Shown: positions 21,514 to 32,879, counted from the stretch's first letter. The stretch is DNA of 64,000 nucleotides from Ceraceosorus guamensis (GCF_003144195.1 NW_020289999.1:7544-71543), one strand, 5' to 3'. Notes: a model not told the origin generated them from the sequence alone. Made by a program: numbers and translations.

Positions 21514-22742
21514 GACAAACGTACGTTGAGGATGATTCTCATCCATCACCCGCATGCACACACGCCCGCACGCCCAGACTCACCGCTCCGATTCGCTGGT
21601 AGCGTGACCGAACAAGTAGGTCAATTGGTCCTCTCGAGAGGCAGACATTGCGGTCGGGTCGTGCGTTGCGAGGGGCGTCGAGAGGGGCGTGCTGACGGGA
21701 CAAGGCGAGGTGATGGATGGGTGGATGGATGGGTGGATGGATGAATGACAGCGAGCGCCGGGTGGATGGGTGGGTGGATGAATGACAGCATCGCGGCGCT
21801 CGCCCATGCACAAGTCAAAATCATGATGGTGACCGCGTGGATGATGCAGACCTCCACGCGCGGTCACACCGGAACATCTTGCCGTGTGCGCGCGTTCACG
21901 CACCATCACAATCACAAACCGCATGCACGCGGCAGGCTTTCCTTCCGCATTTGAGCGAATCGATAGGCGCGCTGCTGCATGCATGCTGGCCTCGCGACGC
22001 GCGCTGCCTGATGCTCGCCCGACCATCGGGCAGCAACATGCACGCGGCGCAGCAAATTAGAAGTGCCTCGTCGCCTATCGTTGCTCACCGCGGCGTGCAT
22101 GCATGCGGCAGCGGATGCGCCCACGATGAGACACGCCGCTGAGCACGGACGCGATTGTTGCGACTTGCTCTTCGCGCGCGCGGTGCAAGGCCGAGGCGCG
22201 CCCGCCGCTCACGTGAGATTTACACATTGTGATTGTTCCGATTCAAGATTGCTGATCTCACGCTGGGTTAGATTCACGATTGCCACGATCGGGCATCCGC
22301 GATTGCCTCGAGTCGAACCTCGCGCGGACCCGGATCCCACAGAGTGACTTTCTCATCGTCTGCTCTCCGCTGGCCTTGTTGCGATGAGTCGCGCCTGCCT
22401 CACGTTGGCGGCCAGCGCCAAGGTGTGCATGGTACGTGATCCCATCGACAGCGCGCCTCTGCGGGTCCAGCGCAGTCAGCTTATGGGACACCGCATTCAC
22501 AAGGCTTCCCGGACGCGCGCGCAGTCTGTGAGTGACGAACCCGGATCGGTGCAGCATCTGGCCGGATCTGCACACCGCAAGTGAAGCTCGTTCGAGGTGC
22601 AGTCTCTGATTAGCCTCTCGCCATCTCTCTCCTATACATAATTGAGTGCACGGTCCCTTTCTCTGCATGAGGCATGAACGGTCAGAATAGCGCATGGGCA
22701 CGCGAACGGTCAGAATAGCGCATGGGCCCCCTCTCTATGCAG
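21514..22742. other. Intergenic with GGATG repeats
   Basis: A run of GGATGGGTGGAT-type repeats spans 21712-21790. The rest is unique, with many CATGCATGC words and (CG)n. N-terminal exons of the membrane-protein gene that follows must lie here or just beyond. A candidate ATG at 22384 (MSRACLTLAASAKVCM) has a donor (GTACGTG), but its phase does not match the next exon I can see. Confidence 0.45.
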
Positions 22743-23715
22743 GTACAAAAGTCTCTACCGCGGCATACCGAATCCCCTAGCTCAAATCAGCGGTGCGCAC
22801 TGTGCTCTCATCAGCGACGGTGAGTGCCTGCGGCGAGTTGCGAGTGTCGACGTATCGCGTTGCTGACGATCTTGTGCGCGCGCGCGCGCGCGCTCAGCTG
22901 GACGTAAACGTGCCATCGCTTTTGGTCTCGAGACGCTCTACGACTGCATCGTATTTTCCTTGACGCTGTGGGCTCTTTTTGGCAAAAGAGTGCTCAGCAC
23001 CTCTGCGACAAAGGGCTCGTCGGCATACAGGGCGCGCAAAAGTCTGCTCCGATCCAGTGCAGTGTATTTCGGTCTCAGTTTTTGTCTGGTGAGTGCGCGT
23101 GCGGGCGTGGCCAAAGGCGGCCGACTGACCTCCTACGCCCCCAAATACAGAACCTCGGATGCATGATGGCCCAGTTGGTTGCGGCAGACGACGTCGTCAA
23201 GAGCGTGAGTAGGCCGCGCGCGCATGGATGTCGTTTGGCGCCGCTGACGTTCCCGCGCCGATGTTCCCGCGCCAACGTTCTGCACCCAGTCGATTCCCGT
23301 ACCCATCTACTTTGCACTGAGCGTCATCTTTGCGGTTCGCCTGGTGTACAACTCGATCGAAGAGCGACTTGGCGAAAGCAAAGACATGTTCAGCGCCGCG
23401 GAGAGGAGCTCTAAATGCGATGCGTGTGGCGGCGGGAGACGTGCTGCTCGCATTGCCGTACCACGCGGTCAGGACATCCCACACGCAGCATCGGGAACTG
23501 AGCACATTCTGGAATTGCACGAATCGACAACGAGAGCAGAGCACAAGCCACGGTCGCTGAGCAACCCAGCTCAGCCAGACAATGGCAGCTTCGACACCGG
23601 CAGCCAACACGTCCATGGCTTTGTTCCGCCAAACGATTGGCACGTATCGAAAGATGAGCCGCGCACGCGGGAGTACATCCTGACACCCACGCCCGCCCAC
23701 GTCGTGCCCCAATGA
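22743..23715 (+). CDS. Multi-pass membrane protein, 5' end unresolved
   Basis: Exons 22743-22819, 22898-23088, 23151-23204 and 23290-23715 join perfectly in phase. None is long enough to stand out as a single ORF. The product reads YKSLYRGIPNPLAQISG, then a TM helix (ETLYDCIVFSLTLWALFG), a basic loop, a second TM helix (YFGLSFCLNLGCMMAQLVA across a junction), a third (VPIYFALSVIFAVRLVYN) and a hydrophilic tail of about 125 residues ending TPTPAHVVPQ. The E-x-x-x-D-x-x-x-F-x-L-T-L pattern with a following R(S)-x-x-x-YFG helix recalls the C-terminal half of basidiomycete seven-TM proteins of the DUF6533/DUF6534 type. The function is unknown. Phase at 22743 demands an upstream exon, so the N-terminal helices are missing from this model. 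Confidence 0.55.
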
Positions 23716-24444
23716 GACATAGAGTCCCGGCTGTCCAGAGCTCCGCTTTCCCTCCTTGTACATCCCATCAGCGCTGCTCGCGTCGATGGAGTGCTCGCTC
23801 GCGCGTCCAGTGCGCCCGTGCATGCACCTGCGCTCACGACTTGCGCACTGCCACGACACACGTGAAAATCGAATCACATGACTCGAACCCCGAATTCGTG
23901 ATTGAAAGCGTGATTGAAAGATTCAAGTCGTGAGTCGCGAGTCGCGAGTCACGAGTCACGAGCGTGAATTGTGAATGTCTTGCACGGGAGCGTGCACGCG
24001 CTGCTCGTCATCGTCACACCGCACGCATGATGACCCGCCGGCATCAACTCATCTTGGGCGCAACATTTACGCGCCGACGCCGCAACTCCGTCGCACACGC
24101 GCGCGAAATGCCGGCGGTGCATGCATTTCCGGCGCTTATAATTCCAGCATTCATTCTCACACCGTCACGACGGATGCTTGAGCGAAGATCATGCGTCGTT
24201 GCTGGCATGACGGCACCGGCGATTTCGCCCCCACCCCGCGAGAGGGAGTCGGGAGTGACTCTTTGAGGCGTGCCTGCGCGCACGGGTTGTGCGTTGCAGT
24301 GCGCGCGCGCAGGCTGTCGTAGCCGCCAAGACGCCGATGCAGCGTGTCAACGAGGTCAGCGCGCGCGCGCGTCACCGAGCCATCGCGCGATGGCACCCAA
24401 CAAAAGTACATAAAGCCGGGTTGGCGCGCGAACCAAATGTTGTT
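23716..24444. other. Intergenic, promoter side of the secreted-protein gene
   Basis: Direct repeats of GAGTCGCGAGTCACGAGTCA lie at about 23925-23965. GC-alternating tracts occur at 24300-24312 and 24358-24372. A TATA-like ACATAAAG is at about 24410, roughly 125 bp before the next start codon. No gene is visible. Confidence 0.5.
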
Positions 24445-24522
24445 CTACATCCCGCCGCTACATCCCGCCGCCACATCCCGCCGCTACATCCTACCGCTAC
24501 ATCCCGCCGCTACACCCCGCCG
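24445..24522. repeat. 13-bp tandem repeat in the 5' leader
   Basis: Six contiguous copies of CTACATCCCGCCG (with three single-base variants) end 11 bp before the ATG of the secreted-protein gene. They probably lie in the 5' UTR or core promoter. Confidence 0.85.
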
Positions 24523-24533
24523 CTACGCTCGCA

Positions 24534-25118
24534 ATGAAGTCCTCTTTCACAGCCGCCGCCGCCGCCGCCACCGCCGCCGCCCTCATCTCGGCCCCTCTCG
24601 CCTTTGCGGCTCCCACAGCGCCTCCAAGCTACGACAACAAGGTCGTCTGCAATGAGCGTCTCTCTGGCGGTGGTCTTCTTCACGCCCTAGGCGCCACTGT
24701 TGACAAGCCGCTGTCCACCGCTGGCGACTCTTTGCTCCTCAAAGTGAACCCTGTTGCGCAAAACTTTACTCACTACGAGTGCTCAGCGCCCGGCTTTACG
24801 GGTCCCGTCAATTCATTCTACGGTCTCGTCAAACCTGCAGGGGATGGTGTGAACGGCACCAAATGTTTGGGTGCCATCAGTGTCAGCGGCGACTCTCGCC
24901 TGCGACTTCAAGAGTGCCCTCGGCGGGCTGGCCCTTACCTCTCGCAGTTCTGGTTCGAACGCGGGGATGACAATTTGCAACTCGTCGGCAAGCCTGACAA
25001 GGAGGGCAAGGTGGACGCCAAGGTTGCCAGGAGAAGCATCGCCTTTCAGGGCGACATTGCCATCGCCACAAACAAGGACTACGCCAAGCTTCCCCAACTC
25101 GTCCTTTACGACGACTAG
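24534..25118 (+). CDS. Small secreted protein, effector-like
   Basis: A single exon of 194 aa. It opens with a classic signal peptide (MKSSF, then an Ala-rich hydrophobic core, LISAPLAFA; likely cleavage near residue 25-26). The mature part is about 168 residues with four Cys (VVCNER, HYECSAP, TKCLGA, LQECPRR) that could form two disulfides, two N-glycosylation sequons (NFT, NGT) and no recognised domain. The segment DSRLRLQECPRRAGPYLSQFWFE followed by DDNLQLVGKPDK has a beta-rich, lectin-like rhythm, but I cannot assign a family. Small secreted Cys-containing proteins without homology are typical candidate effectors or cell-wall proteins in plant-associated basidiomycetes. That role is inference. 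The ATG follows directly on a 13-bp repeat array. Confidence 0.75.
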   Translation: MKSSFTAAAAAATAAALISAPLAFAAPTAPPSYDNKVVCNERLSGGGLLHALGATVDKPLSTAGDSLLLKVNPVAQNFTHYECSAPGFTGPVNSFYGLVKPAGDGVNGTKCLGAISVSGDSRLRLQECPRRAGPYLSQFWFERGDDNLQLVGKPDKEGKVDAKVARRSIAFQGDIAIATNKDYAKLPQLVLYDD

Positions 25119-25342
25119 CGCCGTTCGAGCGCGAGCGCACCTAGCGAGCAAGAAGCGCCGATCGAGCGCACCTAGCGAGCAAGAAGCGCCGTCCTCACAG
25201 ACCGCCGAGACGATGTATTGTCGCAACCATCTCGTGTAATCGCATGTCGACCATTGTAATCGCATCGCATTTCGCTCGCGTCGATTGTAATCGCATCGCG
25301 CGTCTTGCATCTCTGACGATAGTTGTACACCCGCTCGCCCAC

Positions 25343-27144
25343 TCACCCGCCCTCGTTAGTGCGCCTCCCAAACGCGAGCTTGAAGCGCGATCCCTGCGTA
25401 CCGTTGTTCGAGGCCGATGATGACGCTACAGTGGACACCGGCTTCGCCTTGACGGGCGCAAAAGCCGGCTTCGTCTGAGCAGCCCGAGGTACCATCGACG
25501 TCGTGCCAGAGAGATCAGGCGCGGGTAACGGCGTCGCAGACGCGGACCGGCCATCGCGCTCCGCTCCGAGGGGAGTGGGAGCATTGCGCTTTCCACCACT
25601 CTTGCCCGCGCCCGCACCCGCACCTGCGCTCGCGCCCGCGCCCGCACCCGCCTTGGCAATGTTTGGTCCGAGCAGTTCCAACTCTTGAGGCGCATTGTTG
25701 CGCGATCCAACACCAATCACCATGTGAGCCTGACCAGCACGCTCTGCTCTGGCAGCAAAGGCTCCGCTCATACCGGTGGGCGTATCCCCAGCAGTCATTT
25801 TTTCCCTCTTTCGCTCCTCTTCGATGCGCTTCAAATTCAGCTCTTGACGCTTCTTGCCTGGCATCTTGCCGTGAAAGGTGTGGGAGAGATTTTTCCACGC
25901 TTCCCTTGTGCCCAGCACCCGTCCGTGCTCGTCGTGGTACTCAATCTTAATGTCTGGCTTGTAATCTTTAAACTTGTCTTGAGCCTGTCGAGCATCATCG
26001 AGCTCCCGCATGCGATTCTCGTACTCTCGCGTCGCTTGGTCCTTTGCCGCTCCCTGCGCTTTGCTCATCTCTCGCTCCGCCTGGCGCACACGATCTTCGG
26101 CGCGCCTCTTGGCCATCCAAGCATCGTACTCTTTTTGCGCTTGCTCGCGTTGAATCTCTTCAGCAGAGCGAGCTTGCAGCATGCCCTGGTTTCGAAGCAT
26201 TGCCAGCGTGGCTGCCATGCCGCTGGATACGTACTGCTCGGGCGCGCCAAATTCGGGCGCATCGTCGAGTCCGCCTTTTTGTGGCATGGGCAAATCGTCC
26301 AAGTGAGACATGTCGACGTCCTCGCCGTCCTCGACGTCAGGCGTGGGCGCTAGAGTGGTCGAGGGCGCTAGAGTGGTCGGATGGGGGCTGACCACGGGCA
26401 AAGCAGCGTTCGCCGCGTTCGGCGCGCTCGCCGCGCTCGCGGCGCCACGTCGCCTGGCAGCTGGTCGAGGTGAGGCAGGTCTTTGTTGAATGTTGCGCAC
26501 AAACTCGGACGTGTCGTCAAACGTCAGGCCGTCTGTCGCTTCTGCTTTCGCCGGGTTTGCATTGTCGGCTGGACTGCTGCCGTTGCCATTGTCGGTAGCA
26601 TCGGCTGCTTCCTGGGCGGCGACTGCAAGAATGAGGGGCACATTAGTCGCGCCGCGTCGCATCGCTCGCACGCCGCTCGACTCACGATTCCTTGCAATCT
26701 CTTCCGGCGTCATCTTGGTCATCGTTCGTTTGGCCTTGTTACGACGTGCCTTGGCCAAGCTAGCGGCGAGCTCATCATCGTCTACAAAATTCTCAGTGGA
26801 GATTTCGCGAGGCTTGAAATGGGAGGTGCTCGCATCGGCGACGTCCATCGCAGCAGCGCTCGCGTCGCCGCCCTCGCCCTCACCGTCTTCCAGCTTCGCC
26901 GCGCCCGCTTCGCCCTCGCCCCCCTCACCGTCTTCCAGCTTTACCCTCGCAGTGCGCCGCTTTTTTCTGCTCTTTGGCCGTTTGAAGCCAGCATCGCCTT
27001 CTTGGAGATAATCCGAAACTTCTTGATTCTTGTCGTAATTCAAGTCGAGCATCGTGCGATTGAGCAGCCGAGCAGCTTCCCTCTTGCGCTCCTCGTCTGC
27101 TTCCTGCTTGGATGCCTGCACCTCTTCTCCCAACCTGAAGCCGT

Positions 27145-27177
<33 letters not shown>

Positions 27178-27895
27178 GCTCGTCTGGACCCAGATCCGCA
27201 TCGTACTTGGACAGGACGCCGCCCAAATCATCGTCATCGAGACCAGTATACCCCTTTGCGCCTTTTCTGCGCTGGGCATTCAGCCTGTCCAGCTCCTTTT
27301 GATGCGCCGCCACATCCATCAGCTCATCCTCTTGGCCGTCCAGCACATCTGCATCCCTCAACGTCAGCACCCTGCCATCCCCGCCCACACTCAGTCCCAT
27401 CTCGTCCACATCGTGCGCTACTCGCAGTCCTGCCAGATCTGCAGAGGTGTAGGCTTCCAGTGCAGCAGCGTCCTGCTCTTCCAGCTCCTTGGCCCTACGA
27501 GCTGCAATCTCCTTGGCGCGCTTCCGAGACGCCTTGAGCCACTTGAGCGTCGTGCCGCTGCCATCGCCCTCGCCCTCGCCATCCTCGCCCTCGCCCGCGC
27601 CCTCGCCCAACGTAGGTCCCCGCAGCTTGCGAGCCAGTTCGCGACGATTGCGAGCCTTGGCTATGCGCTCCTTGACCTCATCTTGCTCTCGCTGCCTCTT
27701 CTGCTCTTGCTGTCGCTTTCTGTAATTCTCCTCTGCGCGCTCCTCTTGACCCTCCAACGCGCCGCCGCCGCCGCCGCCGCCACGCTCAGAGCCAGCATCA
27801 TCGTCCGAATCCTCTGTCAGCGGTTTCAAGCCGAGCGAGATGCGAAGCTTATTGGTCTCCTCCAGCGAGAGCGAGTCCTTTGCAAACTCTGACAT
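25343..27895 (-). CDS. SNU66: SNU66/SART1, U4/U6.U5 tri-snRNP protein
   Basis: A single exon of 850 aa starting at ATG 27895. The N-terminus (MSEFAKDSLSLEETNKLRISLGLKPL) is the conserved SART1/Snu66 opening with its Hub1-interaction-like region. Then come charged coiled-coil segments (ENYRKRQQEQKRQREQDEV; TLKWLKASRKRAKEIAARRA), the conserved GLRVAHDVDEMG and LTLRDADVLDGQEDEL blocks, and a basic KRPKSRKKRRTARV stretch. The C-terminal part (DIKIEYHDEHGRVLGTREAW, LSHTFHGKMPGKKRQELNLK) is diagnostic for the family. Snu66 is a nuclear component of the tri-snRNP, needed for spliceosome activation. Its length is near the metazoan protein (about 800 aa) and longer than yeast Snu66 (587 aa) because of Gly/Ala-rich insertions. 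It is transcribed away from SPP2. Confidence 0.93.
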
Positions 27896-28361
27896 GCTGG
27901 AGGTGCGCGCGCTGTGGCGGTGGTGTGCGGGCGCCGCGGCGGTGCACAGTGTGGCGGCGGTTGCGATGAGCAGCAGCTGGGAGTGGGGGGCTCACGCGCG
28001 TATCGAGACGACGTTGGTGGTGGTGGTGGTGGTGGTGGTGGTGGTGGTGGTGGTGGTGGATGAGGAGCAAAGTGTGATGGCGGCGGCAGGGCGGCCGCGT
28101 GCGTGGAGGCCACGCGCGCGATTGATCATGAAATCACGCGCAGTCACGGAATGTCAAGCTCGCGGCAGCAGCTGAGCGCGCAGTCACGCACAGTCACGCA
28201 CAGTCGCGCGCAGTCGCGCACAGTCACGCACAGTCACGCACAGTCGCGCGCAGTCGCGCCCCCCGCGCACATCTTCTCCTCCACCACCATCACCTCGCAC
28301 GCGCGCTCTGCTCGCGCTCACCGCCGGCACACCTTCCTCCGCTGCGCACTTTTGACTCGCC
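27896..28361. promoter_or_regulatory. Shared promoter of SNU66 and SPP2
   Basis: Only 466 bp separate the two start codons of divergent splicing genes, so this must hold both promoters. It contains a (GGT)n run of about 46 bp (28014-28060) and eight tandem copies of a 10-bp unit, CAGTCACGCA/CAGTCGCGCG (28181-28260), arranged as an alternating pattern. No clear TATA is seen. Confidence 0.65.
28181..28260. repeat. Eight-copy 10-bp repeat
   Basis: Eight contiguous CAGTC-RCGC-R units in the order A A B B' A A B B', so a 40-bp block is itself duplicated. The array lies about 100 bp upstream of the SPP2 start. Confidence 0.9.
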
Positions 28362-29561
28362 ATGCCCGCACGAGCCTTTGGTCACGAGGAGGACGAAGAT
28401 GAAGGCGACTCGCGCAACCTGCACTCCTCACACGTCGTCGTCGCCTTCTCCTCTACGACCGGCGCAGAGCCAGCACGCAAACGGTCGCGCACAGGCGATG
28501 CTGCTCCAAAAGTCATTCCACTCACGGGCGATGGTGATTGGATGGCAGAGAGGAAGCGCAGGTTGAATCTGGGCAGACACGCTGCTCAGCTCGGAGGCCT
28601 GGTCAGCATGCAAAGGCGAGATGGCGACCGCGGCGGTGGCGGCAGCGCAAATCAGAGCCGCATCGGCGACGGCAGCACCCTCACTCCAGGTTTGACGAGG
28701 ATGAGGGGCGTCGCGGGCGTCGCGGGTGTCGCGCCTGCAGCTCCAAGCTCACGCACGCACGCGGAAGAAGAAGCAGAGATTGCCGCTCTACAAGCTGCTG
28801 CCAGCGATACCACACCATCCGCATCCAAAGCCGGTGATGCGCCCACAGACGACGATGCGGAAGCTCGCGCAGCTCTGCTCGCGGGAGGCGACCAGCGTCG
28901 TCGAGGTCGCGACACTGAGCGGATCATCGAGATGGACGAGACTGCGCTCACGCAAGCCGACGCTGCCAATCGGCCCGATGCGCCTACGGTGGAAGAGTAC
29001 GCCGCGCTGCCCATCTCCGAATTTGGCGCAGCGATGCTGAGAGGCATGGGCTGGAGGGAAGGGCAAGGTGCAGGCAGAAACAGGCAGGGTCCCACCACTT
29101 CCGAACAAGTCAAAAAGAGACCCGCACTGCTCGGTCTTGGTGCCAAAGAACGCAAAGATGTGGGCGGCACGGGCGGCACGGGCAGCACCTCGCGCGGCAA
29201 GGACGCGAAACGATCGTCTCGGCCCGACAGCAGGTACGTGCCCGTCGTCAAGAGGAGTGCAGAGGAGGGCTCACGGGAACGCATGGCAGACGTGTCGTTG
29301 GGAGAACGCAATGGCGCGCGACACGATAGTCGACCCAGCGAAGCTCGCTCGTCTCGCTCGTCTCGCCACCGAGACGAGTATGACCGCGAGAGACATTCGA
29401 CACGGCGCCAAGGGGACAGCGAGAGACATTCGACACGGCGCCAAGGAGACCACGAGAGGTATGCACGCGATGACGACAGGCGGTACGGGTCAGACAGGCG
29501 AGATGCGGACTGGTCGTCAAGTCGGCAGGATCGGGACGGATACGCCCGCCGCGAGCGATAG
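28362..29561 (+). CDS. SPP2: SPP2-like G-patch splicing factor
   Basis: A single exon of 399 aa. The diagnostic block is residues about 211-262: VEEYAALPISEFGAAMLRGM, then GWREGQGAGRN and RPALLGLGAKERK. This is the Spp2/GPKOW-type G-patch (FG..LLRGMGW..G.G.G....RP..LGLGA). Spp2 binds and activates the DEAH helicase Prp2 in the active spliceosome, in the nucleus. The N-terminal part is disordered with RKRSR and MAERKRRLN basic motifs. The C-terminus is Arg/Ser/Asp-rich and contains a small duplication (RHSTRRQGD twice), as in SR-like tails. The length is above yeast Spp2 (185 aa) and close to metazoan GPKOW. It sits head-to-head with SNU66. Confidence 0.88.
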   Translation: MPARAFGHEEDEDEGDSRNLHSSHVVVAFSSTTGAEPARKRSRTGDAAPKVIPLTGDGDWMAERKRRLNLGRHAAQLGGLVSMQRRDGDRGGGGSANQSRIGDGSTLTPGLTRMRGVAGVAGVAPAAPSSRTHAEEEAEIAALQAAASDTTPSASKAGDAPTDDDAEARAALLAGGDQRRRGRDTERIIEMDETALTQADAANRPDAPTVEEYAALPISEFGAAMLRGMGWREGQGAGRNRQGPTTSEQVKKRPALLGLGAKERKDVGGTGGTGSTSRGKDAKRSSRPDSRYVPVVKRSAEEGSRERMADVSLGERNGARHDSRPSEARSSRSSRHRDEYDRERHSTRRQGDSERHSTRRQGDHERYARDDDRRYGSDRRDADWSSSRQDRDGYARRER

Positions 29562-29574
29562 TCATCTGCACACG

Positions 29575-29790
29575 CATCTATTCGCGCCCGGTTTACTTTG
29601 GTGCGTCAACTTTCTCCTCGCAATAGACACACGGCGCCGCACTGGTCTACTTTGGTGCGTCAACTTTCGCCTCGCGATAGGCATCTGCACACGTGGCGCC
29701 GCATCTATTCGCGCCCGGTCTACTTTGGTGCGTCAACTTTCTCCTCGCATTAGACACACGGCGCCGCACTGGTCTACTTTGGGGCCTCTT
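29575..29790. repeat. Tandem repeat between SPP2 and ATM1
   Basis: Four copies of a 50-70 bp unit containing TACTTTGGTGCGTCAACTTTC, followed by CTCGC-RATAGACACACGGCGCCGCACTGG, lie between the convergent 3' ends. They are probably transcribed in the 3' UTRs. Confidence 0.85.
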
Positions 29791-29843
29791 TTGAGCTTTC
29801 TCCTTCTCCCGCACCATGCCCCATGCCTGTGCAAGAGGTTCGG

Positions 29844-31886
29844 TCAGCGCGTTGCTGTTGCGCGCGTACGGGCGTTCGCCTCACCAACGGTGGATTGAGA
29901 CTCCCAAAGATCGCCATAGAGGGACTTGGGTTGGGCGAGCAGCTCATCGTGCTTGCCTTGCTGCTCCACCACTCCATCCCTCAACACGATGATGAGGTCA
30001 GAGTCGGAAATGGTCCGCAGGCGGTGTGCGACTGCGAGCGAGCCAAATAAATGTCAGCGGCGACGTTTCTGGCGACGTTTCTCGGGGCGTCATTTCTCGC
30101 GGCGCCGCGCCACGCACCGAATATCGCCGTCCGATTGGTATTCAACAGCGTCGAATTCAAGTCGCGCATGAGCGAAGCTTCTGTAAAGGTGTCTAGCGCA
30201 GACGTCTGTCGAAGAGAGCCTCTCGGGTCAGCATGCCGCAAGCAACCCGCACGGCACGGCTGCTTACCACGCACCGCCTCGTCCAGAAAGAGAATGTCTG
30301 GATTCTTCAAGAATAGCCTAGCGATCGCTAATCTCTGCTTTTCGCCGCCACTGATCATCAAGCCGCGCTCTCCGACTTTGGTGTCGTATCCCTCGGGCAG
30401 CGTCTGAACGATGCGATCCACCTTGGCTCTCCTCATCGCTTCTGCAACTTGCTCGTCCGACGCTTCGAGATTGCCGTACCTGACATTGTCCATGATGTTT
30501 CCATTGAAAAGCGCCGTATCTTGCGGAACAACGCCGACTGCCTTTCTCAGGCTCTCCAGGCTGACTTCTCGAATGTCTTGGCCATCGATCAGGATACGTC
30601 CACTCTGAGGTTCGTAGAATCTAAAGAGGAGTCGAAATACGGTAGATTTGCCGCACCCGCTGGGTCCAACGATGGCTGTTCGCACTCCTGCAGGAATGGT
30701 AAAGGAGCAATTTTTGAAAATTGGCCTGGAAGGATGATATCCGAACGTCACGTTTTCGAAAACGATTTCGCCCTTGGACACTTTCAAGGGGGGCGCGTCG
30801 GCTTTATCCTGTCGATGCGGACGCGTCGCGTTAGGCAGGTCTGCCTGCAGCGTCCGTCCACGCGATCACTCACTTGCACGCTGACTTTTACGGCCTCGAG
30901 GTTGAACATGGCCTCCATATCGATCAGACTCTGCCTCAGCTCGCGGTAGACGGTGCCGAGAAAGTTGAGCGGAAGGCTGAGCTGAAAGACGAGCTGGTTG
31001 ACGAGCACCAAATCGCCCACAGTCATGGTCCCTGCGTTCGCATCGCGTCGCGTCGGCATGAGCGATCGATCGTGCTGGCGCCTGCACACGAGAAAGCATC
31101 ACCACACGCACCCTTTACAACACCTTGAGCTGCCAATAGCATCATGAGCGTGAGCGCCGAGCTAAAGATGAAGTTTTGGCCAGTGTTGAGTGCGGCCAAC
31201 GAGGTGGCGACCTTGACGCTCGACTTTTCGTACTCCTTTAGCGCCTTGTCGTACTTTTGGATCTCGTGCGTCTCATTGTTAAAGTACTGCGGGTGCGGGT
31301 GCGGGCGCGGGCGCGGGCGCGGGTGCGCGGGGGCAGCTGTGAGATGCGAGATGCATGCGTTGCGAGATGCGAGATGCATTCGTTGCCCGCGTCGCTCACC
31401 TTGACGCTCTCGTAATTGAGCAGAGAATCTAGGCTGGTGCTGGCTCCCCTATTGTCAGCCTCGTTGGCTTCCTTTCTAAACTTTGTCCTCCAGCTCGTCG
31501 TCTTGATGGTAAAGGCAGCATACGCAGCCATGGTGAGGGCGGTGACTGCAGCAAAGCTGGGACCGCACTTGTAGCTGAGAATGCCGCACACCAGGCTGAT
31601 CTCCAGCGCGGTTGGGACAATGTGAAAGACGAGGGAAGTGAGCAAAAAGGAGATTCCCTTTGTTCCCCTGTCTATGGCGCGGGTCAGTCCGCCGGTCTGT
31701 CTGGACAGGTGCCAAGATAGATCGAGGGACAGCAGTCTGGTAAAGACGGATCTCGCGACGCTTCGAATGGACCGCTGAGCCACGTTGGCAAACACTGCGT
31801 TCCGCAGCTCCGAGAATGCCGCAGAACCGATGCGGGCCAGTCCATCTGTGGGGGGGGGGGAGTGAGTGCGTGCGTGAGTGCGTGAG

Positions 31887-31917
<31 letters not shown>

Positions 31918-32879
31918 TTGCGTGCTTGCGTATCCGACTCACAACCCAGAATGCTCGCTCCTGCCACGGCCCATACGGTGTGCGGGTTAGACATGTCCAG
32001 AGGCGTGCTAGACAGCTCCGACAGGCCATCGACGATGGATTTGAAAAAGAAGGGCACTTGCACATTGAGCAGCTGCGTGTGCGAGGTTCGAGGTGGGGGC
32101 ATCCCGCGACGTCAGTAGCCGGCGCGCACTCGAGAGGGAGAGAGCGCATCGCATCGCGCACACCAATCCACCTTTCCCCCTGTTTGCCCCCGCCCCTCCA
32201 CACTCACCTTTCCGCCGACGAGGAGCAAGAGTGCGAGCACGACTCTGCTCTTCGTGCCAAAGTCTCCAGCGGGCCAGATATGCCCAATGAGCTTCCTGAT
32301 GATGCCCAGATCCTTTGCCCGCTGTTCCTTGACGCTCAGAGTCGCGTGAGCCGTCACGTCCGCAGTCGCAGTCGCAGTCGCAGTCGCAGGCGCGGCTTTT
32401 CCAGCTTGTTGTGCGCTCGCACTCGTGCTCCCAGCCGCTGCTCCAGCCGCTGCTGCAGCCCCTGCTCCAGCTTTGGCTTCCACACCAGGTGCGGGCGCAG
32501 CACCGCCCTGTCGCTTGCTCTCGCCACTCGTAGCCCCTGCAGACTCGTCGCCCGCTCCACCCTGGGCCATGTGTCGAAATGACCTGGATGGTGTCAGGAT
32601 AGGGAGCAGACGCAGAACGCTCTGTCGCGCCGCCACGGTCTCGCGAGTCGATTGCCGCCTGCTGCCTGCGCGTGTGTGTACGTTGCAGCATGGCATCCGC
32701 GACGGTCGATCGGAGCAGAGCATCGACGTCCGGGCAGGCACGGCGTTGCGGGTGCGCAAGTGTTGTGTGGATGCGTGCGTCGCTGTGAGCGCATTGTGAG
32801 GCTGAGGGTGGTGCTTCAAAGCAAATGCGTATGCTCTGCTGGACAACATGCCTGGCGCAGATGTGGGCAGCGCGGGCAT
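29844..32879 (-). CDS. ATM1: ATM1 mitochondrial ABC transporter (Fe-S export)
   Basis: Eight exons (32879-32208, 32072-31943, 31845-31400, 31286-31112, 31031-30874, 30808-30275, 30205-30118, 30031-29844) give 796 aa in phase. The first about 110 residues are Arg/Ser-rich without acids, a mitochondrial presequence. [37 protein letters not shown] and [16 protein letters not shown] are hallmark Atm1/ABCB7 transmembrane-domain sequences. The nucleotide-binding domain has Walker [11 protein letters not shown] (about 574-583), signature [13 protein letters not shown], Walker [14 protein letters not shown] across a splice junction, and H-loop VAHRL. Atm1 is a homodimeric inner-membrane half-transporter exporting a glutathione-linked sulfur species for cytosolic Fe-S assembly. 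All key residues are present. The gene is probably essential and constitutive. Confidence 0.95.

Noticed and set aside
22285-22360. A tRNA-like sequence with a GGTTCGAC T-loop on the minus strand
   Set aside because: The flanking bases do not form a T-stem (CGAGG faces CGAGG), and no acceptor or anticodon stem could be folded.
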